A DNA stretch of 5,209 bases, taken from contig JAURLB010000206.1 of the NCBI GenBank assembly GCA_030831445.1, positions 1 through 5,209 on the forward strand. The letters run 5' to 3'. The stretch comes from Candidatus Nanopelagicales bacterium. Its GTDB lineage: Bacteria > Actinomycetota > Actinomycetes > S36-B12 > UBA5976. The translations under genes and the position numbers were made by a program. Below, piece after piece: positions 1-5,209 of this stretch. How positions within the stretch are numbered: the stretch's first letter is position 1; every line of letters starts with the position of its first letter. Below the pieces are notes generated by a model. That model made no database searches. It was given only the letters and a program-made list of their open reading frames with translations, and had not been told where the DNA came from.

Positions 1-488
1 ATCTCTCCAATGTTCCTGACGCATCATTTGACATTGTTTATGGGGCAAACATGTTGCACCATGTGGATATTGAAGCTTGTATCACAGAAGTTGAACGTGT
101 TTTGAAGCCGGGTGGCCGCGCGGCGTTCTGGGACCCTGTGGCCTATAACCCCGTTATCAACATTTATCGAAGAATGGCGACCCAAGTACGCACTGAGGAT
201 GAACATCCTCTAAAGCGAGCCGACATTCGATTTATGAAGTCAAAATTTGATTCAGTCGACCTGCGCTTTTTTTGGTTGAGTGCAACTTTGATTTTTGTCC
301 GCTTCTTTTTGATTGATCGAATTGCACCCAACGAGGGGCGATATTGGAAGTTAATTATTGATCGACGTAATAAGCACGCAAAGTTTTTACGTATCACCCA
401 TTCTTTAGACACCTTTATTCTTAAAGTTGTTCCGCCGCTGCGATGGTGGTGTTGGAATGTCGGTGTTGTGATGAATAAGGCAAAGTAA
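1..488 (+). CDS. Class I SAM-dependent methyltransferase, C-terminal part (5' truncated by the window edge)
   Basis: The reading frame is open from the first bases (first whole codon at base 3) and gives 161 residues before TAA at 486-488. An ATG at 51 lies inside a conserved motif, so it is not the start. Visible class I methyltransferase motifs are the strand-4 segment FDIVYGANMLHHV (residues 9-21) and the LKPGG turn before strand 5 (residues 34-38), followed by FWDP. The SAM-binding GxGxG motif would lie upstream, outside the window. After the Rossmann core comes an EHPL segment (67-70) and a hydrophobic stretch, FFWLSATLIFVRFFLI (89-104), which suggests a membrane-associated or lipid-facing C-terminal region. 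The family transfers a methyl group from SAM to small molecules, lipids or sugars; the substrate cannot be read here. The stop codon touches the ATG of the radical SAM gene, so they are probably coexpressed. Confidence is high for the fold and low for any specific reaction. Confidence 0.88.
   Translation, partial: LSNVPDASFDIVYGANMLHHVDIEACITEVERVLKPGGRAAFWDPVAYNPVINIYRRMATQVRTEDEHPLKRADIRFMKSKFDSVDLRFFWLSATLIFVRFFLIDRIAPNEGRYWKLIIDRRNKHAKFLRITHSLDTFILKVVPPLRWWCWNVGVVMNKAK
477..480 (+). promoter_or_regulatory. Ribosome binding site of the radical SAM gene, inside the methyltransferase 3' end
   Basis: AAGG lies 8 bases before the ATG at 489 and overlaps the last codons of the upstream methyltransferase gene. 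It is a short but well-placed Shine-Dalgarno core. It supports the ATG that directly follows the TAA stop, and therefore reinitiation or coupled translation. Confidence 0.45.
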
Positions 489-1643
489 ATGGGATTCTTT
501 GAGGGTGGAATTAAGCCTCTTGCGGCATCCGTTCTAACTCACCAACAACCTCTATATGTGCAGTACTACGTCACTGCACGATGCAATCTTCGTTGTCAGC
601 AGTGCAACATCATTTATGCGAATGGCGATCAGGAAGAATGCACGCTTGAACAAGCTAAAGGAATTGCAAAGAATCTTGCTGCGATTGGAACATCAATTGT
701 TCTACTCACAGGGGGGGAACCTTTTGCTCGTGCTGATCTTCCGGAAATCGCAAAAGCCTTCATTGATGAAGGTGTTCATCCTCGTTTGCAAACAAATGGT
801 TTCGCTTCCGATGATGCACTTAAGAAAATGGTTGAAGTTGGAGCTCATGACATCTCAATTTCATTGGACTCACTTGAACCAGCACTTCAAGATTCGATTA
901 ATGGCGGATTTGATGAGACCTGGGAAGCAGCTATATCTCGCGTTGCATTTATAAATAACAATTTTCCAGAAGATTCTTTCTGTGCTTTTGGAACAGTTTT
1001 GGCTCCATCAAACATTGACCAGATTGTTCCCATTATTAAGTTTGCAACTGAAATTGGATGGTGGGTCTCATTGGCCCCTGCACACCAAACACCCGTCCAT
1101 GAACCTCGCAGTTTTGCTACGTACGACCCCGCTCTTGTCTTTCATCCAGACCAGTATCCGTTGGTTCGCGAAGTACTAAATCAAGTTCGTGAGATGAAGA
1201 AACAAGGATTCAATCTTTACGACTCGGACGAATATCTCGAAGATATTTATCGATACATAACGAATGACCCCATTAAGTGGCGTCGTCGAAATGAAGATTC
1301 GTGCGATAGTCCAAATCTCTATTTTGCTATTCAGCCGAATGGTGATATGTCGGTGTGTTGTGATTATCGCCTTAGTGGACGAGTACCTGTTTATGGGGAC
1401 GAATTCCCAACCCAATATCGAAATCAAGAGATGTTTCCTGAAGTTAAGAAAATCACTAATCGCTGCTCAGGTTGTATGTATGGAAGTTTTCCTGAGATAT
1501 CTATTTCTGCTCGATACTTCAAGCCAATGATTCAAAGAGCAAAACTCTTTTTGATCTCGGACACCTCACGACAATTGAAGAAACTGTCGACTGATGAAAT
1601 TGTGGAATTAGCGCAGACATACAACCCGAGAAGAACGAATTAG
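489..1643 (+). CDS. Radical SAM protein with a SPASM/twitch-like C-terminal auxiliary cluster domain
   Basis: This is a 384-residue radical SAM enzyme. The [4Fe-4S]-SAM motif CX3CX2C is C32, C36 and C39, preceded by the usual YYVTARCNLRC context. The SAM-binding GGEP is at 75-78, LQTNG at 100-104, and the strand SISLDSLEP at 123-131. The C-terminal region carries C272, C290-C291, C326 and C329, with an IQPNGDMSVCCD core that matches the SPASM/twitch pattern of a domain holding an auxiliary Fe-S cluster. Such enzymes use a 5'-deoxyadenosyl radical to modify peptides, sugars, lipids or cofactors. No precursor peptide gene is visible, so a sugar or lipid substrate in a surface-glycan context is inferred. 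The enzyme is probably cytosolic, with no signal peptide or membrane segment. The start is ATG directly after the methyltransferase stop, with an AAGG site upstream. The TAG stop touches the ATG of the next gene. Length is normal and all radical-core residues are intact. The superfamily is certain and the reaction unknown. Confidence 0.93.
   Translation: MGFFEGGIKPLAASVLTHQQPLYVQYYVTARCNLRCQQCNIIYANGDQEECTLEQAKGIAKNLAAIGTSIVLLTGGEPFARADLPEIAKAFIDEGVHPRLQTNGFASDDALKKMVEVGAHDISISLDSLEPALQDSINGGFDETWEAAISRVAFINNNFPEDSFCAFGTVLAPSNIDQIVPIIKFATEIGWWVSLAPAHQTPVHEPRSFATYDPALVFHPDQYPLVREVLNQVREMKKQGFNLYDSDEYLEDIYRYITNDPIKWRRRNEDSCDSPNLYFAIQPNGDMSVCCDYRLSGRVPVYGDEFPTQYRNQEMFPEVKKITNRCSGCMYGSFPEISISARYFKPMIQRAKLFLISDTSRQLKKLSTDEIVELAQTYNPRRTN
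1628..1633 (+). promoter_or_regulatory. Ribosome binding site of the membrane protein gene, inside the radical SAM 3' end
   Basis: GAGAAG ends 10 bases before the ATG at 1644 and lies within the last codons of the radical SAM gene. It is a moderate purine-rich Shine-Dalgarno match. It supports the ATG that directly follows the TAG stop and hence coupled translation. Confidence 0.4.
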
Positions 1644-2639
1644 ATGCGTGAGCAAACTTTACGGCATTTGATCTTGCTGACAGGAAAGAGTCTTTCTGAA
1701 AACGATGAGAATGGCGAGTTATCTCTTCGAATTGAGGAAGTTTGTCGTACCTTGACAATTTCTCGAGAGAAGAGATCGCCATATCTTTTGAAATGGCGCG
1801 AAAATGATTCAGAAAGAGAGATCTCGATTGACGATGATCAATTTTCTTTCCACGTCAGAGGTGATGTTCCGAATCGAAATCCAAATAATGAAGACATGCG
1901 TTCAAAGAATTGGAACGCAGCATGTTTGGTCTGGTCAAGAATTCTTGGAGTCTCAATTCAGTCCGCTCCTGCAAAACTTGCACCCCAATTCCTGCTTGAG
2001 GCAAGCAGGCCAAAGGTAATCAAAACGATTCGCGTAGCATTCGTATTAATCGCATGTGTAACAGCATTCCTATTAGATCAACAAACTGGAATTGCAATTC
2101 TTGCAATTCTTGCTTGCAATGAGACTTTGAAATTTGGTGACAGTGCAATACATAGAACTACGGGATTAGTTTTATTTGGAATCACAACTGTCGTGGCAAC
2201 GGCGGTATCCACTAGCAGTGCATTGTCATTTCTAGGAATTGTTTTGCTTGAACTCTTCACAGCATTCCTGGTTTTCACATATCGTGAAGTCTTGATTCTG
2301 CTACTTGCGACAATTCCGACACTATTAATAAGTGTTTTTAGTTCTGAAATGACCCTTTCCTGGGGTGCTTCAAGACTTTTCGGTTTCCTTGTCTTAGTGT
2401 CATTGGCAGTCCTCACTTTGCCCTTAGGTCGGTCAGGCAACTTGAGGAGAATCTCTGTTCCGTTTGGCCTGGCGTTGTGCTTTTTGTGTGGAAACTTAAA
2501 TTCAGGTGCATTGTGGGCTTCGATGCTCTTTGTGCTGATGTGCTTAAATCCATTTGAAATTCGACGACCCAAATTATTCATCAAGAATGAGAACTCGACC
2601 GTTACCAAAGTCTCAATTCGTCAATCTCGTGGTCTATAG
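1644..2639 (+). CDS. Polytopic membrane protein with soluble N-terminal domain; weak FUSC-like resemblance
   Basis: I do not recognise this 331-residue protein with confidence. Residues 1-125 are charged and probably cytosolic, rich in Glu, Asp, Arg and Asn, without a signal peptide. From about residue 129 the chain becomes strongly hydrophobic, with some six to eight candidate membrane segments (about 129-145, 149-159, 173-190, 193-213, 215-232, 243-262, 271-285 and 288-302), followed by a basic C-terminal tail. The arrangement of helix, short polar HRTTG turn, helix, YRE turn and helix at 147-232 recalls one half of fusaric-acid-resistance (FUSC) type transporters, which would suggest export of an aromatic or amphipathic compound. 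That is inference from pattern only. The ATG abuts the radical SAM stop, so it is the last gene of the plus-strand group. Its 3' end overlaps the convergent glycosyltransferase gene by 19 bases. It is certainly a real gene given the continuous hydrophobic pattern and codon structure. Confidence 0.85.
   Translation: MREQTLRHLILLTGKSLSENDENGELSLRIEEVCRTLTISREKRSPYLLKWRENDSEREISIDDDQFSFHVRGDVPNRNPNNEDMRSKNWNAACLVWSRILGVSIQSAPAKLAPQFLLEASRPKVIKTIRVAFVLIACVTAFLLDQQTGIAILAILACNETLKFGDSAIHRTTGLVLFGITTVVATAVSTSSALSFLGIVLLELFTAFLVFTYREVLILLLATIPTLLISVFSSEMTLSWGASRLFGFLVLVSLAVLTLPLGRSGNLRRISVPFGLALCFLCGNLNSGALWASMLFVLMCLNPFEIRRPKLFIKNENSTVTKVSIRQSRGL
1991..2009 (+). repeat. Perfect 8-bp inverted repeat (stem-loop) inside the membrane protein gene
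   Basis: CCTGCTTG (1991-1998) and CAAGCAGG (2002-2009) are perfect complements separated by a 3-base AGG loop. This forms a compact hairpin in the coding sequence, near the junction between the soluble domain and the first membrane helix. No run of T follows on either strand, so it does not look like an intrinsic terminator. It may be chance or a translational pause element. Confidence 0.6.
2092..2109 (+). repeat. Two tandem copies of a 9-base unit in a membrane helix
   Basis: TTGCAATTC occurs twice in direct succession (2092-2100 and 2101-2109), followed by a partial third copy (TTGC, twice). The unit is a multiple of three and encodes the repeated IAILAIL part of a membrane segment, so gain or loss of a copy would not shift the frame. 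Probably a small in-frame duplication. Confidence 0.55.
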
Positions 2640-4435
2640 ATACGGAAATTGGTAGAGGTCGCGACAAGTTCATAATCGGTCGGAAATATCCGATTGAGAT
2701 GTCTTAGGGCTGCGGTATCGGGACACAACTGACAGACAGCAAGATTCTTCTCTGAGGGCAAAAGTATCCACGCAGAAGTCCAAGTTTGGTTTGGATCATT
2801 TTCGCTGATGTAGCGAAGTGACCATTCCACGAGTTCATTCACTCCAGGCATACCCCCGACGGTGGGGATAACAGTGATTGGCTGTTGTGCATCTAGTGCG
2901 TAGACAATGCCGGCCGAATACTTAGTGAAATCGAGCATGGGAGTACGAGCCTTCCATCCCTGCTTCGGTAGTTGCGAACGTAAGGAATTCACATCTTCTG
3001 CAAAATTCTTTTCTACATACAGTCGACCGCCTCCGGCACTGATCTCAATAAGAACATCTTGTTGAGAAATTGGTGCTTGACGATATGGATTTCTTCCAGC
3101 TTCGAGTGTTGTGTGAAAAGCACCGAGAGACAGGACAAGACAAGTAAGAGCTACAAGTATGCCCTTTGTCCGTTCATCGAACGTCAAAAGAAAGATTGCA
3201 AGCAGAGCTAGTAGTCCGCTGGCACCTGTGATCTGCTCGATGAATCCATTATTTGATCCAAAGGCATAGAGAACAGGACCTCCCAGCATTGCAAGGCACA
3301 TAAAAGAAATTGAAAAACTAAATGTCTTTCTTGAAATGCAGGACACGAGAAAAATTGCCAAACTCACACTCAGGATATGCGTAATGGCCCACATCTGATC
3401 GTTGTATTTCGCGGCGAACCCTGCCCAATCTCCCTGAGTAAATGAATCGATGACAGAGAGAATTGGAAGCATTAGTAGAAGCACGGAGATCGGAGTTCCG
3501 TCTGCCTTATTCCTGCTCCAGCGTCGAGAGATTGCTATTGACATGAATATGTAAATGAGCATCAAAATGAATTGGTACCCGAGCAATGTCTGGAGCCAGT
3601 GAGAAGCACCGGTCCAGAAAGAACGTAATGCAAGGGAGATTGAGTATTGCGGGTCAAGAATCTCGAGTGCATGTTGACCTCTAGAAATTTTTTCTGCAGC
3701 AACCGAGAGTGGCGAAACAAATAACTGATGAAAAACGGCAAGTAGCAATACGGAAACGGACTGAATCCCCAGATTTATAAAAATTGATCTGAGCGAACGT
3801 CTGAGCATTAATGGAATGACGACTGAAATTAGGAGAATTCCCAGTCCTGTTGAGAGTTTTGCGAATGTTCCAATCCAGATTGCAGTCGACAGTGCGAAAT
3901 TAGTCAGCACCAACACGAAAAACTTTTCGGACGATGGTTTCTCTAATCTTAGGATGGCACCGAGTCCAAGAGAGATACAACAGAGATTTAACCAGTTGTA
4001 CGAAGGCGACAGGATTCCAAGTGCGTAATAAAACGGGACCACAAGCAGTCCTGAAGTTATGACAATCCACTTGGTGAGTCTGTGACTATTTTCCGGAAGA
4101 TATTGAGAAATGGCTTTACTTACGTAAACACCACTCATCCCCAATACGAAATAACCACCGATTCGAAAAAGCCAGACTTTCTGCAGACTTAATCTGAACA
4201 AGATTCCGGTGTAGTCGCCGAATGGATTATGAAATGCCATTTCATTGCTGACTTTGTGAACTGAGAGCAGGTACATGCCTTCATCGGTTATGTCAAGCCC
4301 GTGGAAAGCGTTCTTGATCAGTAAGAGAAAACTGAGAGAGATAAAAAAAGTAAACGATATGAAAATTGCCAGCAGCGATAGATGCGTCTTGTCCCGAATG
4401 AGTTTGGATTGGCGATTAGAAAGCTCAGGATTCAT
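2621..4435 (-). CDS. GT-C-like integral membrane glycosyltransferase (probable polyprenyl-phosphate-sugar dependent)
   Basis: This protein has 604 residues from the ATG at 4435-4433. It has roughly a dozen candidate membrane segments (about 19-40, 92-110, 122-142, 148-162, 172-190, 196-211, 218-240, 284-303, 315-330, 350-367, 373-391, 403-419 and 425-440), then a soluble domain of about 160 residues (441-604) predicted outside the membrane. The basic N-terminus is predicted inside. The first outer loop carries DITDEG (48-53), the acidic motif position that serves as the catalytic or metal site in GT-C enzymes such as the PMT and ArnT families. A second polar signature, FGSNNGF, sits at 392-398. 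GT-C enzymes move a sugar from a lipid-phosphate carrier to a protein, lipid or glycan on the outer face. The exact donor and acceptor are unknown. An in-frame TTG at 4471-4469 would add 12 residues; its AAGAGG site is only 3 bases away, so ATG is preferred despite a weak upstream site. It overlaps the acyltransferase gene by 11 bases, suggesting coupling. Confidence 0.8.
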   Translation of the reverse strand: MNPELSNRQSKLIRDKTHLSLLAIFISFTFFISLSFLLLIKNAFHGLDITDEGMYLLSVHKVSNEMAFHNPFGDYTGILFRLSLQKVWLFRIGGYFVLGMSGVYVSKAISQYLPENSHRLTKWIVITSGLLVVPFYYALGILSPSYNWLNLCCISLGLGAILRLEKPSSEKFFVLVLTNFALSTAIWIGTFAKLSTGLGILLISVVIPLMLRRSLRSIFINLGIQSVSVLLLAVFHQLFVSPLSVAAEKISRGQHALEILDPQYSISLALRSFWTGASHWLQTLLGYQFILMLIYIFMSIAISRRWSRNKADGTPISVLLLMLPILSVIDSFTQGDWAGFAAKYNDQMWAITHILSVSLAIFLVSCISRKTFSFSISFMCLAMLGGPVLYAFGSNNGFIEQITGASGLLALLAIFLLTFDERTKGILVALTCLVLSLGAFHTTLEAGRNPYRQAPISQQDVLIEISAGGGRLYVEKNFAEDVNSLRSQLPKQGWKARTPMLDFTKYSAGIVYALDAQQPITVIPTVGGMPGVNELVEWSLRYISENDPNQTWTSAWILLPSEKNLAVCQLCPDTAALRHLNRIFPTDYELVATSTNFRIYRPRD

Positions 4436-5123
4436 TTGAGGTTTGTCTCGATAGAGCTTGAAAAGCCTCAAACGCCTCTTTGAGCTCTCTAGTTAGAGGA
4501 ACCATAGAACCATTAAGCAGATGTGAGACAGCTAAGTCAACATCAGTTTCGCTGTAGCCAAGTCGGGACATCCCAACTCTGTTTACATCGTGAATGCGAC
4601 ATGGATTGCCGTAAGCCTTTGCAAAGGGCAAAATGTCGCGCGAAAGGACAGACCCCATACCAATCATTGCCGCAGTGCCTACAACCCTGTGTTGATGAAC
4701 CACAGTACCCATACCAAGATTTGCACCCTCTTGAATAACGGCGTGGCCCCCAAGCGCCACGTTGGAACTGAGTGTCACGTTGTCACTGATATTGCAATCA
4801 TGGGCAATGTATGTCTGATTCATGATGTAGCAATTGTCGGCAATAAAGGTGCCAGAAATAAATCCCGCATGAATAACGCAAGATTCTCTGATGACATTGT
4901 TATCTCCGATATTGACCTTGCCAAAGTGAATTCCCTGCTCCCAGGCCGTGGGCCGTTCCGCATCTCTTATCTCTGCTGGCCCGCCAATAGAGACATGGGT
5001 ACCGATCCAGTTGTTGTTGCCAAGGCACACATTTCCAAGCAATGTGACGTATGGACCGATGATGTTCCCGCTGCCGAGTTCCACTGAATCACCAATGATT
5101 GCGGTGGGATGGATTGAATTCAT
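4425..5123 (-). CDS. LpxA-like acyltransferase with left-handed beta-helix (UDP-sugar O-acyltransferase family variant)
   Basis: This 232-residue protein shows hexapeptide repeats from IHPTAIIG (4-11) through about residue 160, which form a left-handed beta-helix, and ends in a helical tail. Compared from memory with E. coli LpxA, IAHDC contains the catalytic base H108 (E. coli H125). H127 in LGGH matches H144, H143 in VVHQ matches H160, H85 in VIH matches H99, and R187 matches R204. LpxA transfers a hydroxyacyl chain from acyl carrier protein to UDP-GlcNAc in the cytoplasm and works as a trimer. Here one helix coil and the usual QDLKY acceptor loop are replaced by a GPAEIRDAERP segment, E. 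coli H122 is Y105, and the chain-ruler position (G173) is M156. The protein is also shorter than LpxA (262 residues). The acceptor and acyl chain may therefore differ. The start is chosen at the ATG just before the first repeat; an upstream in-frame GTG at 5174-5172 would add 17 unconserved residues. The gene overlaps the glycosyltransferase gene. Confidence 0.85.
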   Translation of the reverse strand: MNSIHPTAIIGDSVELGSGNIIGPYVTLLGNVCLGNNNWIGTHVSIGGPAEIRDAERPTAWEQGIHFGKVNIGDNNVIRESCVIHAGFISGTFIADNCYIMNQTYIAHDCNISDNVTLSSNVALGGHAVIQEGANLGMGTVVHQHRVVGTAAMIGMGSVLSRDILPFAKAYGNPCRIHDVNRVGMSRLGYSETDVDLAVSHLLNGSMVPLTRELKEAFEAFQALSRQTSNES

Positions 5124-5209
5124 GAAAGCACCGTTCGTCGTAAGCCTGTTTGAGCCTAAATCAAGTCGTTTCACCTAGACGATGAATTGCTACAAACTAT
5201 GCTCAGAAG

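Noticed and set aside
115..124. Ten-base perfect palindrome GCCGCGCGGC
   Set aside because: It has no loop, lies in the methyltransferase LKPGGRAAF coding region and is explained by Gly, Arg and Ala codons. No second copy was noticed.
2078..2608. Open reading frame of 176 codons on the minus strand
   Set aside because: It is antisense to the membrane protein gene, whose frame shows a coherent hydrophobic helix pattern. The antisense product is low-complexity, basic, and without any recognisable motif.
4436..4471. TTG start at 4471 for the glycosyltransferase
   Set aside because: The AAGAGG element is only 3 bases from the TTG, which is too close. ATG at 4435 gives a smaller overlap, and all membrane segments lie downstream of it. 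The TTG cannot be fully excluded.
4486..4497. Short inverted repeat CTCTA-AC-TAGAG
   Set aside because: It has a five-base stem and a two-base loop inside coding sequence with no T-run. This is expected by chance.
4590..5087. Open reading frame of 165 codons on the plus strand
   Set aside because: It mirrors the hexapeptide-repeat acyltransferase on the minus strand, which has clear family residues. The plus-strand product has no family features.
5124..5174. GTG start at 5174 for the LpxA-like gene
   Set aside because: It adds 17 residues that are not expected in the family, directly after an in-frame TAG. The ATG at 5123 sits right before the first conserved IHPTA repeat, although its Shine-Dalgarno site is weak.
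5124..5209. Promoter for the minus-strand genes
   Set aside because: A TAGTTT element could serve as a -10 box, but its -35 partner would fall outside the window, and TTGTAG has no good -10 at the right distance. Too weak to annotate. A short frame open from the window edge to TGA at 5173-5171 could be the tail of an upstream gene, but it is too short to support.

Overview
The window is a compact stretch of bacterial chromosome. By eye its GC content is moderate, around the mid-40s percent. It holds five protein-coding genes in two convergent groups and almost no intergenic DNA. I see no RNA gene, insertion sequence, integrase, CRISPR array or clear intrinsic terminator. The tight packing (two gene pairs with 0 bases between stop and start, one 11-base overlap, and a 19-base convergent overlap) suggests a streamlined genome. 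The LpxA-like protein looks like an actinobacterial-style variant rather than canonical lipid A LpxA. An actinobacterial host, possibly planktonic, is therefore my tentative guess, not a demonstrated assignment.

Plus strand, 1-2639: the C-terminal part of a class I SAM-dependent methyltransferase (cut by the window edge), then a radical SAM protein with a cysteine-rich C-terminal auxiliary-cluster domain, then an unrecognised polytopic membrane protein with a charged soluble N-terminal domain and a weak resemblance to FUSC-type transporters. The stop codon of each gene touches the ATG of the next, so the three are very probably cotranscribed and translationally coupled.

Minus strand, 5123-2621: a left-handed beta-helix acyltransferase related to LpxA, followed with an 11-base overlap by a large GT-C-like membrane glycosyltransferase with a DITDEG motif in its first outer loop. 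The 86 bases upstream of the acyltransferase (5124-5209) are the only noticeable non-coding stretch. No convincing promoter could be picked out there.

Together, the acyltransferase and GT-C pair, facing a methyltransferase and radical SAM pair, fits a cell-surface glycan or glycolipid island: one arm may acylate and assemble the glycan, the other modify it. This reading is inferred from protein families and proximity; no substrate can be read from the sequence. The most unusual points are the zero-gap methyltransferase/radical SAM/membrane-protein cassette and the LpxA homologue. That homologue keeps the catalytic His but has a remodelled acceptor loop and a Met at the position that acts as the acyl-chain ruler in LpxA.
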